Part shown: piece by piece, positions 18,839-28,811 of the stretch
Position numbering within the stretch: the first letter of the stretch is position 1
Layout: the number at the start of each line of letters is the position of its first letter
Origin: Tannerella serpentiformis
Lineage (GTDB): Bacteria; Bacteroidota; Bacteroidia; Bacteroidales; Tannerellaceae
Direction of reading: 5' to 3'
Length of the DNA: 64,000 bases
NCBI RefSeq assembly: GCF_003033925.1
Contig: NZ_CP028365.1
Location: forward strand, 2,480,001 to 2,544,000
Program-made: the position numbers and the translations under genes
The notes under the pieces: generated by a model
Seen by the model: the letters and a program-made list of their open reading frames with translations, nothing else
Told to the model about the DNA's origin: nothing
The model's database searches: none

Positions 18839-18968
18839 CAGCGCGGCTCATGCCTTGATACAGGTTGCCGGTAGAGCGCATCTGCGTGCGCAACGTGTCG
18901 GTACTTGTAGCGAAGGTTGTGGTGATGAATCCGCAGCAAAGGACGGCGGATAGGAGGAGTTTTTTCAT
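18822..18968 (-). pseudogene. Truncated exported transfer protein at the traN position
   Basis: 48 codons: MKKLLLSAVLCCGFITTTFA is a clear signal peptide, followed by TDTLRTQMRSTGNLYQGM, then the frame runs into the tandem array and stops. It begins 24 bp after the TraM stop and upstream of TraO, the place of traN in CTnDOT-like operons. The surviving part is too short to confirm TraN. Confidence 0.5.
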
Positions 18969-18992
18969 GGTTTATGGGAGAATAAGAAAGGG

Positions 18993-19202
18993 TTATTTGG
19001 CTTGAACGAGGAAGAGTCGGTGACCGCTTTTGACTGTCACCTTGATAGTCCGGAGCTTCTTCTGTAGAAGCTGACTGGCGCCCTGCATCACGCCTCGGGC
19101 GGCCTCGGCGATGAGTTGATCTTTGGCCGAAGAGGCGAAGGTGAAGCTCGTCCCAATTGTTCCACCGACGCCCGCGCCCACTTCTTTGAACGCGAGTTCG
19201 AC
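18993..19202 (-). pseudogene. TraM remnant, C-terminal 70 codons
   Basis: The frame VELAFKEVGAGVGGTIGTSF, then SSAKDQLIAEAARGVMQGAS and SGHRLFLVQAK, is the C-terminal domain of the conjugative transposon protein TraM (VirB10-like, periplasm-spanning). It is joined on its 5' side directly to the end of an IS982-type transposase, whose stop codon is in the same frame, so the N-terminal three quarters are gone. Confidence 0.82.
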
Positions 19203-20118
19203 TTAAGCAACCGGCAGGAAAGAGGGATGTACAAACTCCTCGGCGGTGTTGATGGAGGGCTTTTTGTCGAAAAAGGAGAAAGCAGCCAAAGCCGATAACA
19301 GATTGATAATGAAGTTTGGGAAGCAACGATGGCGGGTCAAGCTCTATCTGACAAACGTTCTTCAGTTGATCATTAACAGTCTCGATCAGAGATCTTTTCC
19401 GGAGCATAATCTTGTCATGTTGAAGCATCAAGGCATTCTTTACAGACCCTTTTTCAGACGCGTGATGAGGTGGACTCCGTCAATGAAGAGCTGTTCGAAG
19501 AGGTCTTTCGAGATATAGCCCCTGTCTACGAAGAGTTACCCGAAGATCCGTTTATGGAAGTCCATGTGTTTCAAGGGGACTCTGTCGTCTACATTGCCCG
19601 GAGTCAGAAGAAAACCCGAGCAGTTCCCCCTTGTCATTAATGATCAAGTGGAGTTTGAATCCATAGAACCACCCCAGCGTACTTTTCCCTTTCCGGGCAA
19701 ATTCCTTGAAGGTTTTATGCTGCTTTTCTCTTTTGATATGGCAGCTTCGGATGGGAGTAGAATCGATAAAAGATATGCCGGCACATTGCCCCAAAGCCTT
19801 CATTTTTAGGAAGACAGCAAGCGGGATACAGACTTTTCGCTCTAACTCTACAAATCGGTTGTAGGACACGGTATGGGGGAAATCAGACTTCATGCGTGAT
19901 CGGACGAAGAGATAGAAATGCTTCAGGTCTCGAAAAGAGGAGACGTGGAAAAGGATGAGAATCGTCATCACCTCACTACCGGACATAGTGAATTTGCGGT
20001 TCCTCCTTTTCTTTGGGGCTCCTTCTTCCAAGGAATGACTTTTGATTACGGCGTCGTATTCTTTCAAGAATTCGTCTACGAGATAGTAGATCTCTACAGT
20101 TTTATTGGTGAGAATCAT
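19203..20118 (-). pseudogene. IS982-family transposase, frameshifted
   Basis: Residues from MILTNKTVEIYYLVDEFLKE through SFIDSTPIRSCHIKREKQHK and WFYGFKLHLIINDKGELLG are a standard IS982 transposase N-terminal half. Near 19565-19620 the frame changes (expected GNVDDR-PLKHMDF) and in-frame stops follow (FG-stop-LFVDRGY, KKGL-stop). The C-terminus recovers in another frame as AEEFVHPSFLPVA and a stop at 19203. The element is dead. Terminal inverted repeats could not be fixed. It abuts the TraM remnant; 20119-20322 shows no gene. Confidence 0.85.
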
Positions 20119-20322
20119 TGTTGGGTTTGCTCTTTGTTTTCAACGTATTAAAGATAAAAACCTCACTCTTGACTCCCACCTCTTTTCGCCCCTTTTCTTA
20201 CGTCAAACTCACGTTGATCTGATTACCGTTGCACCATTTTTGCGCAGAAGAGCAGGTGTGATTCCGGTCAGTTACTCATCGGACTCCTAATCTTTTTGAG
20301 CTCCCGGACCTTTCGATCTTTT

Positions 20323-21327
20323 TCATTTGATGTCCATCTCTCGGAACCGCCTCTGCAACTCCTCTATACGAAGCAGCAATTGGCGAAAAGGCAATTTATC
20401 CCCGTAGACAAACGCGTCTTGCAGTGCCTTATAGTCGCTTTCCCACGTTTTCAGGCTCCTCTCGGGAGGATAGAAAGCGATTCGATCCGGATAATTCTTG
20501 TCGTAGTCTGCATAAGAAACGTGATAGAACATCCTGCGATGTTCGACGATGGCTTTGTAAAGCTCCGCATCAGCCAGTGCCTGTATGCCAAATTCGGTAT
20601 CCATCAACCGCTCCAAGTCATATAGGTGTCGGCTCATCCGCAAGCTGCGAGGCGCTTCTTTCTGAAATTCTTCGCAGAGCAGGAAGGCCTTTTCCAAGAA
20701 TGTTCTGGAGGGAAGCACGATGGGAATGACGGCCGAGGTGTCTCGGCCGGCACGTGGAAACGCATCGCTGATCAAGGTTGTAATCTCCTTTACCTTAAAA
20801 GGTTCCTTCATGGAGAGGCAGCTGATTTCCACTTTGACCGCCGGCCGCACATAGTCGGAGGCCGCGCCGATGACGGACGGGTACTCGATGATGATCTCCG
20901 TCGGATCGCTATTGGTAGACACCTTGTTGCCGCCCTGTTCCACCACCGGATAAATCCGATAGCCGGACAGGCCCATTGCCTCCATTCGGCAATCTATGTC
21001 TCCGACCAACATGTCGACAACGTAACGTCGGCATTGCTTGCGCAACATCTTTAGCTGGTTGTTGTTTTCGACTGTTTCCCTGAAATATTGATGGTCAATA
21101 GAGAGGTCAATGTCTTCGCTGAATCGCTGGATCAGCTTCCAGCCCTTGCTCAAGCTCGTGCCGCCTTTGAACAGTAGAGAAGCGGCGCACTCCGTTTGGA
21201 ATATGGCCTTCAGCGTCATCGTTACCCACCAGTCTTTTTCGATCGCATATTCCGGAAGACCTTCCGTCTCGGCCGTTTGACGGAGAATGATCCGCCGATC
21301 TTCTATGGAATGAGACAGCCAGTTCAT
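20323..21327 (-). CDS. AbiEii/AbiGii-type nucleotidyltransferase toxin
   Basis: 334 aa. The nucleotidyltransferase core is plain: FKGGTSLSKGW (GS-type motif I) followed by FSEDIDLSI (metal-binding DxD), and a helical C-terminal domain. AbiEii toxins are type IV toxin-antitoxin components; the family is known to modify tRNA ends with nucleotides and cause growth arrest or phage abortive infection. ATG 21327 overlaps the antitoxin stop as ATGA, the usual translational coupling; a longer frame from 21372 would overlap the antitoxin by about 50 bp. It is cargo of the conjugative element. Confidence 0.86.
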   Translation of the reverse strand: MNWLSHSIEDRRIILRQTAETEGLPEYAIEKDWWVTMTLKAIFQTECAASLLFKGGTSLSKGWKLIQRFSEDIDLSIDHQYFRETVENNNQLKMLRKQCRRYVVDMLVGDIDCRMEAMGLSGYRIYPVVEQGGNKVSTNSDPTEIIIEYPSVIGAASDYVRPAVKVEISCLSMKEPFKVKEITTLISDAFPRAGRDTSAVIPIVLPSRTFLEKAFLLCEEFQKEAPRSLRMSRHLYDLERLMDTEFGIQALADAELYKAIVEHRRMFYHVSYADYDKNYPDRIAFYPPERSLKTWESDYKALQDAFVYGDKLPFRQLLLRIEELQRRFREMDIK

Positions 21328-21928
21328 CCTTGAAGTGCTTTGGTCGTTTGGGTAATGATTTTCTTGATCCACAAGGGAGCCAGCGCCAAGTCGTGTTCGA
21401 AGGTTTCCGGCTCATTATAGCTGCTTAGCAACTCCTTGATTCGAGTTCGCTGTCGGTCAGTCAGGTTGCCACGGCCGATCGACTTCATGGCTTGAATCAG
21501 TGTAGGGATCAATTTGCCTTTGTAAGCAAAGTTCCTCGGTGCACTGCGTTTGAATACGATCCGGGTATTTCCTAATACGATGCTTCGAGCTGATCCGGTG
21601 GTCAAATACACATGGTTCAGGGGAATCTGCGTGGATAGCCCTAAGCGATTTTCAGCTGTTTGCCCCGTCGGCATGATTTGTGCGTGATCTCGCCTAGCAA
21701 TGGCGCGGACGATCTGCTCGATGCTCGGCTTGACCATCCCGAAATCGGTTTCGCGAGGCTTATAGTATACACCGGTGGCCAGCCGAGCTAATTTCTTTTG
21801 ATCCACGAGCCTCGATAAGACGCGACTGATAAATACGTCATTTCCCGAACGGGAAAAGTCAGAGACAAAGAAGACCTCCCATGCGGAGCGTCTTTGATCC
21901 GTGCTGCAATACTGTCAGTGATATACAT
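21324..21928 (-). pseudogene. AbiEi-type antitoxin (DUF6088) with a frameshift in its N-terminal wHTH
   Basis: From ATG 21928 the frame reads MYITDSIAARIKDAPHG, then goes out of frame at a CCC/GGG run (21878-21880). Restoring one base gives EVFFVSDFSRSGNDVFISRV continuing into DQKKLARLATGVYYKPRE and IVRAIARRD, the expected winged-helix plus C-terminal antitoxin domain. A GTG at 21806 could start the 160-residue C-terminal part alone. In the family the N-terminal domain represses the promoter and the C-terminal domain neutralises the toxin, so antitoxicity might survive while autoregulation is lost. A sequencing error in the G run is the main alternative. Confidence 0.78.
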
Positions 21929-21987
21929 ATGTCTCGAAAAGAGTGCAACGATTACGGCGCAAAGGTTGATTGTTTTTGCAAAACCTT

Positions 21988-22194
21988 CTACTTCTCATTG
22001 CAATTCTCCGACTTTTTGAACGCCAAGATGCCTTCGGCGGAAAAGTAGCGGCGGTTGCCGATCTTGACGGAGGGTAACATGCCTTTCTTCCCCCAAATTA
22101 GGGCCGTCTTGTGGTGGATGCGCAGGATACGAGCCACGTCAAAGGCATCGTAATATTTCGGTTCATCTGGTTTGGTTTTCATCTCGTTCGTCAT
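21988..22194 (-). CDS. Helix-turn-helix (excisionase/MerR-like) protein, 68 aa
   Basis: YYDAFDVARILRIHHKTALIW is a winged HTH_17-type helix pair, followed by KIGNRRYFSAEGILAFKK, the wing. Small proteins of this type act as excisionases or element regulators in Bacteroidales mobile DNA. Its ATG overlaps the stop of the upstream primase-helicase (ATGA), so the two are co-translated. Confidence 0.8.
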   Translation of the reverse strand: MTNEMKTKPDEPKYYDAFDVARILRIHHKTALIWGKKGMLPSVKIGNRRYFSAEGILAFKKSENCNEK

Positions 22195-24177
22195 TTCTTC
22201 AATGTATAATGGTTGTCTTTCTGTTGCCCTATCAGGCCGCTCTCTTGGATGTGGCGGATGTAGTCTTTAGCGGTCCGCTCTTTTACTTCTACTGTCTGCA
22301 TGATCAATCGAAGAAGCTCGTCATGCGAGAGGCGGTCACGCTCACGGAACACTTCACGGGCGATCAGCAACAGCTCGGCAGTCTTGCATCGCTCACGCTC
22401 TTCTTCCGACTTCTCGCCGCGGGAGACGTGCATATCGCGTTCCTTATTCCAACCGAAGAGCATGATCGGGACATCAAGCGGACTGCCGTCACGCACCTTC
22501 AGCGCCTTCACGACCGACAGCGCTGGGTTATCGTCCTTCTCAATCGACAGAATGGCGGCCGACTTGCGTTGCAGCTCCGAGCCGATATGTCCGCGCAGCT
22601 TGATGCCGTTAGGCACAAAGTGGAGCACGCAGAGGATGCACGTGTGGTAAATGCCCGCCAGCCGATAGAGTTCATCCACCACGGCGATGCTCTCGGCTTC
22701 GTCGTTGGCCGAACGGATCAGGTCGGCGATGCCGTCGATGACAACAAGATGGATGCCACCGTGTCGGTGATGGTAGAGATCAAGGCTGTCTTTGATGAGC
22801 TGCAAGCGATCCTTGCGAGAGAGTGCAGCGAGGAAAACGGGGTGGTAAAACGTCGGCATTGCATCGAGTCCGACCCGCCGCAGGGTTTTCCCCACGTTGC
22901 GGTGAAGCTGGTACTCGGATTGCTCTGTGTCGTAGTGTAGGACGGCCTTTTGCGACGTGTTGGGCGTAACCTCCAGCCCGAGTAGATCGGGTGGAGGTGT
23001 TGGAATCTCGGTCAGCAGTGTCCCGGCAATTAATGCCGATACATAATTGCTTTTCCCCGTCCCTTCGCCCCCGGTAATACAGAACAGGTTGTCGTAGGTG
23101 CCCAGCGGGACACCGCGCGATGCGATCACCGTTTGGGAACGGTCGGGCGGATGGCGATAATCGATCTCGCACGAGTCGAGCAGCATGAGCGTTTGCGTAT
23201 AAAGCCGCTCCAAATGGTCGGCAATCAGGCGATGGAAGTCCTCCGCGCTGTATCCCAAGCGGAAGTAATCAGAGATGTCCTTCTCGGCCTTCGTTCCAGC
23301 CAGTGGCAGTTCGATGCGTCGGACGTTGTAGGCGGCAAACTGTTCGCATCTGAGGGTGGAAGCCTTCACGCCCGTCTCGTCAGCGTCGTAGAGGAAGAAG
23401 ACATGACGGAAGCGTCGAACGAGCATCTCTATGATGGAGGCGTCAATCTCTGCCGTCTCACTGTTGAAGCAAATAGCGTGAAAGCCGTGTGCGGCGAGAG
23501 ACATCACATCCTTCTCGCCGCCGGTGATGAACAGCATGTCACCCCGTTGCGGGAGTAGCTCTATGCCGAACGTGTAGATGTCCGGTAGGCGGCCGCCATA
23601 GACGAATCGGGTCGCACTTGATGGGCGATAGATCTTCACGTAATTCTTGCGCACGTAGCCGAATAGTGGCTCGTGGGTGCTGCTCATAAAGCCGTAACGC
23701 TTCCCTTCGGCCGTCTCGCTGCGGAAGCTGCGGAGTGATCGGACGCCATAGCGCTGCAACACATGTGGTGTAATCCCGTACTGTCCCCAATAGGCGCATT
23801 CGCTTTCGTCGAAGGCCTTTTCCTCAATGCGGTAAGGTCTGCCAGCCGGCTCCACAAGTGTCGGTGTTGAGTGGAGTACCTGCTTGCTGTCAATTCCGGA
23901 CCGAACTGTTCCGGAAGCACTCTCCGGCAGGGGGATGGATAGGGATAGGTCACGGATGATCTTCTCCAAGATGCGAGGGAAATCCTTTTGCAAATCCATG
24001 CCGTGCAGCGTCGCTACAAACCAAAAGCAGTCGCCCGAGCAGGTAGGATCCCCGAAGTCGTTCATGCGGTAAATGCCCGTTCGAGGCACCTTATAGATGA
24101 AGCACGACGCCCGCTGATCATCGTAGAGCGGATTGCGAAACTTCATCCCTGGTGTGATGGCGAAGGGGATGTAATGA
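22191..24177 (-). CDS. Toprim primase / RepA-like helicase of the mobile element, 5' end lost
   Basis: About 660 codons survive. The N-terminal part (FRNPLYDDQRASCFIYKV, CSGDCFWFVATL) belongs to a primase zinc/DNA-binding region. The Toprim core shows FITGGEKDVMSLAAHG with the catalytic Glu and FFLYDADETG with the DxD. An AAA/RecA ATPase follows, with Walker A GGEGTGKSN and Walker B HLVVIDGIADL. Such fused proteins replicate or mobilise Bacteroidales elements. The true N-terminus was removed by the ISAs1 element whose end is at 24178; the open frame into the IS is accidental. It is co-translated with the HTH gene. Confidence 0.83.
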
Positions 24178-25322
24178 CAGGGCAACCGCATCAAAATGCT
24201 GTTCTTAGGGGACATGGAAAAATTTGAAGAGATCACATCAGCACTCGATCCACGGGTGAAAGGACGTTGTAAGCATAAAGTGAGTGACATAATCATTATT
24301 GCCATAGCCACCTATCTCTGCGGTGGTGCCGATTACGTCTCTATTCTATGTATGAACTCTGTCGAGAACGAGGCGAGGACCTAGAACCTTTGGTGGAACT
24401 GCCCAATGGTTGTCCGAGCGTGGACACTTTCGAAAGAGTAATTCCTCGAATTGATCCGAAGGCTTTTGGAGCGTGTTTATCGGTCTTCGGGGATACGCTT
24501 ATAGAAGACCTTAAAGGGAAACACGTCTCTATTGATGGCAAACGAATACGCGGATCAAAATCCTCTAATTCGTTCACCCACATACTTTCGGCGTGGGTCA
24601 ATGAACAGTCCATTTGCCTTGCCGGAGAGACGGTGGATGAGAAGAGTAATGAAATTACGGCCATTCCAGAATTGCTTGACAGCATAGACCTCTCGGGTGC
24701 CGTGGTAAGTATCGATGCCATGGGGACGCAAACCGGTATTGCTCAGGGAAGATTGTGGAATCAGAGGCTGATTACGTTTTGGCTTTGAAGGGGAATCATA
24801 AGCACTTGGCAGAAGACGTAAAAGACGCTTTTACAGGCCGCTGCAAAGAGTTTGCATACAACACTTTGGAAAAAGATCATGGGAGGGTAGAAGAGCGGAC
24901 TTATACAGCCCTTTGCTCTCAAGAGGTGTTGGATGAATCGCAATGCGATGCTTGGAAAAATTTGTCTTCTCTGATCCAGGTCGATCGCCTTGTCACCTTA
25001 TCAGACGGGACTGAACGGCATGAAAAACAGTACTAGTTGAGTAGTTTGCCGGCTGAGGCTATGGAAAAGATCAGCTCCTATATTCGTGGTCATTGGGGAA
25101 TAGAAAACAGATTGCATTGGCACCTTGACGTGACCTTTAGAGAGGATCATTGCAGGGCGCGCAAAGAATACGCTGCCACGAATCTGAACACTATAAGGAA
25201 ACTTGCCTTAGCCATTGTCTCTCAGTAGAAAGACAAGCTATCTCTTAGAAAGAGGCTCTTCAAGGCAGCTCTCAATATCGACTACCTCAAAAAGCTACTC
25301 AAAATTTGATGCGGTTGCCCTG
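24178..25322 (+). mobile_element. ISAs1-family insertion sequence, 1145 bp, inactive
   Basis: It is bounded by perfect 18-bp inverted repeats CAGGGCAACCGCATCAAA (24178-24195) and TTTGATGCGGTTGCCCTG (25305-25322). It carries a broken transposase. No matching target duplication is visible at the two ends, so the insertion was probably followed by rearrangement. It removes the start of the primase-helicase and marks the surviving right edge of the conjugative element. Confidence 0.88.
24214..25309 (+). pseudogene. ISAs1-family (H-repeat) transposase, several frameshifts
   Basis: Pieces in three frames add up to one DDE transposase: MEKFEEITSALDPRVKGRCK, then LSVFGDTLIEDLKGKHVSID (first Asp region DGKRIRGS), VVSIDAMGTQ (second Asp), ADYVLALKGNHK, and IRGHWGIENRLHWHLDVTF with RKEYAATNLNTIRKLAL at the C-terminus. 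Frame breaks fall near 24370, 24770 and 25036 (in-frame TAG). Full length would be about 365 residues, normal for the family. Confidence 0.88.
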
Positions 25323-25335
25323 TCTATTTCCGCCC

Positions 25336-25393
25336 TTTTGTTCCATCTTTTAAGGAGCATAGTGAGCTATGTGACGAAAAAGATGGAACAAAA
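25336..25393. repeat. 58-bp nested palindrome between two ISAs1 ends
   Basis: TTTTGTTCCATCTTTT pairs with AAAAGATGGAACAAAA, and the loop contains CATAG-TGAG-CTATG. It could be a strong hairpin or a REP/MITE-like unit. It separates the IS from a second copy of the IS terminus. Confidence 0.65.
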
Positions 25394-25435
25394 TCCCAGG
25401 AAATATCCTCTGAATATCCTCCGAAATAAATTCCA

Positions 25436-25495
25436 AACAGCTTCTCAATATCGACTATCTCAAAGAGCTCCTCAAAATTTGATGCGGTTGCCCTG
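25436..25495 (+). repeat. Duplicate of the ISAs1 right end
   Basis: The last 60 bp of the IS (CTTCTCAATATCGACTATCT, ending TTTGATGCGGTTGCCCTG at 25478-25495) recur with a few substitutions. It is a leftover of another copy of the same IS. Confidence 0.8.
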
Positions 25496-25536
25496 GGATA
25501 ATAAAGGGTTAGAAAGGAGTCGGTTGGACCTTCTTC

Positions 25537-25544
25537 TATCTTTG
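25537..25544 (+). promoter_or_regulatory. Predicted -7 box of the surface-protein gene
   Basis: TATCTTTG matches TAnnTTTG and is 28 bp before ATG 25572. No clear -33 element is seen at normal spacing. Confidence 0.4.
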
Positions 25545-25571
25545 CCGGCTCAATTTTTTACTCGATACAAT

Positions 25572-27146
25572 ATGAAGAAGAAAAGACTTTACGCTACGCT
25601 ACTTATCGCGGCCCTTCTCGCCTCTTCCGGGGGCAAAATATGGGGGCAGGCAGGCGCTATACTGAGTCCGGACGGCAATCCGAGCGGAACGGTGAAGGTG
25701 AATAACGCATTCGGCGCCGGAGAGTCCTCGATCATCAGCAACGGAACGAGTGCGACGAGAAATATACTGGGTCCCAACCTCACGCTGAGCCCTTATCCTA
25801 ATCCAGATTTCTCGTACACCGGCGGGGTAGCCTACAATCGGGCGTACACCTATCCACTTTTTGTCTCGCCGAGCTTAACCGACATCAAAATAGGTGATAA
25901 CGGCGTCGACGGAAACCGTCCCAATGGAAATATGGTAATCCGAGCTTATACTGGACAGGGATACGCGCTGGGATGGATCTCCGTAATTAATCGTATTCCG
26001 AACAAATCGATGCATCCCAACAACGTTCCCTATCCAACGAGCTACCCCGACTTAGCAGGATTGGATGCAAATACGCAGCCTAAACGATTTCAAAAATCAC
26101 CAGATGGAACACCTCAGCTCAAGTTGATAGAGTTCTCTTTCAACAAGAATAATTATACGAACTATAAGGCAGAAAAATGGTATAAGTTAGGGATTGGCGA
26201 TCATCCAGACCTAACTCCAGCTTTAAATGGAGTCGTAAGAAGCAGACATGGAGGCAAGGATGCTTTCGCGCCATGTGGTGAAACGGTCTTTACGGCAATC
26301 AGCTGCGTAAACGATCCCAATGTGCCGGGCGGTTATATCATTAGAGTCATACAGCATCAGATGCCAGCGGGAACGTATGCAGAAACATCTTCTGGACCTG
26401 CCCCTATCCCGGAGGCGGTATATACTTCTACGATCGACGGGTACTATACGAAGTCGTGGGATCCTACTTTTTTCGGTCGCATAGGCAGCCCAGACAGCAC
26501 GCGCAGGAATTATCCGACGGACGATGGGGTGCGTTTGGTGCAGCTGACGGGTAGCCCGATGCAGGATGCCGCCGCTTTGTCTAATCAGATCTCTCTCCTC
26601 TGCGGCGAACAATGGGGGATCGCTGAAAAACTATCAGCGCCCCACGAGTATCGTGCTCCCGACGGGTATCCATCAATTCAGCAACTTGATATTCGAAGAT
26701 ATCCGCTGGTACTTTGAAAAAGATGAAGCGAGTATCGATACCACGATCCAGCCGGATGCTATGAAGTTTATTGGGCAGCTTGGTCGATGCAATTCAGGCG
26801 CATCCGTTGCTTATTCAATTAAGCCCTTCTGGAAAAAAGCCGTAGATATCGGGCAGACATTCGTCGACGGCGCCGTGGTGCTGCAGCCCGACGCGCGGGT
26901 ATGTATCGCGCACGACGTAAAAGACCGCACCGCGACGCCGGCCACCTCTCACGCCGGCACCGCCCTACCCAATACCGCCCACGGATGCCATCCTCGCGCT
27001 CCCCAATAACGACTCCGCACACGGCGGAAGGTTCACCCTGCGCATCCGCGGCAACATCGACAGCGTGAATATGTCCCAAACGCCGACCGGTTCGCAGGAT
27101 CCCTTCTTCAAGCAAGGCAATTTTCCGCAGGCCGCGACAGATATTT
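25572..27146 (+). pseudogene. Large T9SS-secreted surface protein, N-terminal part, frameshifted and interrupted
   Basis: The start MKKKRLYATLLIAALLASSG is a signal peptide with likely cleavage after WGQ. The first frame runs to about 26600, where the sense shifts (NNGGSLKNYQRPTSIVLP); it shifts again near 26975 into DAILALPNNDSAHGGRFTLR. The last codons read QAATDIYL and meet the composite transposon at 27152. Removing the transposon and one ATTTA copy joins this frame exactly to YEDGNATHDFAKPH at 41431, so both parts are one gene of about 5.5 kb. No known adhesin domain is recognised. Confidence 0.85.
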
Positions 27147-27151
27147 ATTTA
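27147..27151. repeat. Target-site duplication ATTTA, left copy
   Basis: ATTTA immediately precedes the outer end CCTTAATTCC of IS copy A. Its twin is at 41426-41430. Confidence 0.85.
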
Positions 27152-27318
27152 CCTTAATTCCGCAGCACTTTTTCTTGTGATATAATTTTGTGTGTTGAGG
27201 AGTCTTTTTGCCTCTACATGTGATAGGAAGCGACCTTAGACTGGTATTAGTCCTTGCAGGCGCATAAAATCCCCCACCCAAGCCAATGGGGAAAATGAAT
27301 ACCACAAAGAAATGCTGT

Positions 27319-28621
27319 TTATTCAAGGAAAACTTCAGAGTAGTATGCTTTATTGGTATAAAGGTTTAGAACGTTCTGCCTTCCTGTGCGCACCCATTTC
27401 GCTGGCACACTGACAAATTGCAGGATAAAGGCTTTCAATCTGCTTGTCTTTTTCAACGGCTTAACCTTTTCACTGATACGACGGACGAGATAGAGATAGA
27501 AGTTCTTCAGCATGGCGGTAACCATCATGAACACCATGTTCTCAGCCATAAAGGAAAAGGGCAGATGTGCCCAGCCGAAGTCATTGTTCTGTATGTCGAA
27601 GTTCTTTTCACTTGCTCCTCGTCCATTGTAAAATGTAATGATGTCTTTCTCGGTTGATACCCAATCATTGGTAAAGGATACAGCGATATGTGTATATCAC
27701 TCCGAACATATCCGTCTGTTTCTTACCACCCTTGTCCCTTAAAGGACTTCGCTGTACGACAAGCCTGTATGACTTTCCTTCAATGAGGTTGTCCATGTTG
27801 ATGGATGTGACATCGTATTTTTCATAACCAACCTCGACGCTCTTCCATTCTTTCAGTTGGCGGAACTCTTCATAACGAGTGCCACAGTTGGCAGCACGTA
27901 TATAGAATGTGTTACAGCGTTGCTCTACGGTTTGGATAATTTCCTTTGAGAACGACCCACAGTCGGCACGGAAACGCTCTATTGTCACACCAAGTTCTGA
28001 GATTACTCGGTCCATAATGCGACGAAGCGTGTCTTCCTGATGAAATTTCACATTGGTGTTTCCATCACGATTCTCACCTCCAACGATAATGCCCCCAATG
28101 GAAGCCCAACCAGGGAAGTAGCCAAAATCCTGTTTGTAAGAATATTTTGCATCGAACTTGTGGGCAGGAATAAACTGATGATCAAAGTCCAAGTCAACAT
28201 GGCTGCCTACCTTTATAAGCCCCATCTGTCGTATCATTCGCAGAAGTAAGGTGTCCAGTTTCTCTGCTGCATTGAAGCTATACGACTTCCCAGAGATCTC
28301 GCTCTTATAGACGACATTCTCTTCGGCAAGATCCTTAAGTCCACGTCCTACAGTGTCGGCACCAGGCAGTTGCGTACCAGGTCTCTGCCTGAACTGCCCT
28401 ATAAGTGTATTGATATTCTCAAGACATTCTCCACCACAAAGGTAACTGAAGAAGAGAGAACCGAAAATGCTTCCATGACTAAAAGCCTTATCGCTACACC
28501 CACGTTTGCCCAAGACAGATTCTGTAAGTTTTTCAAAGCCCAACTTTGAAAATACGTCCATAATATGATAAATTCCACCGAAAGAAGTGATATTCTCGTT
28601 TTTAATTGCTACCTTTACCAT
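27319..28621 (-). CDS. IS1380-type transposase, two frames (copy A)
   Basis: The first frame (28621 to 27665, 318 aa) starts MVKVAIKNENITSFGGIYHI and holds the DDE residues in HVDLDFDHQF and FRADCGSF. It ends at TGA just after CTT-TAC-CAA. The second frame (to 27319) continues the homologous protein as NDWVSTEKDII, AHLPFSFMAENMVFMM, ending YSEVFLE. Together about 433 residues, the normal IS1380 length. The junction CTTTACC needs a +1 shift. All three IS copies carry it identically, so it is either an old mutation spread in trans or a programmed frameshift. Confidence 0.8.
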
Positions 28622-28682
28622 GTCAGATTTTTGCTTACTTGTTATGTTTGCAGCACCAAGATAGGTGAAATTTCTGACATAT

Positions 28683-28720
28683 CCAAGTGTTCTGAGAACT
28701 TTGTTTCTCAGAACACTTGG
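28683..28720. repeat. Hairpin in the IS terminus, copy A
   Basis: CCAAGTGTTCTGAGAA pairs with TTCTCAGAACACTTGG across a short loop. It is repeated in copy B (34847-34884) and, with one missing base, in copy C. It lies between the outside DNA and the transposase start and could block read-through transcription from neighbours. Confidence 0.7.
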
Positions 28721-28811
28721 AGTTCTTACAAGAATTTATGCTGCGGAATTAAGGGAGACTATACTTATAGCTTGGAAGTTATTTATCGTTTGACAAGCCT
28801 TCATCTAATCG

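Larger units (their letters stand above)
27152..28754 (-). mobile_element. IS1380-type insertion sequence, copy A
   Basis: 1603 bp with 16-bp terminal inverted repeats CCTTAATTCCGCAGCA. It carries one transposase interrupted by a frameshift, and a 17-bp-arm hairpin (28683-28720) inside its transposase-proximal end. The left flank is ATTTA and the right flank GAGAC, so there is no private target duplication. Confidence 0.88.
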
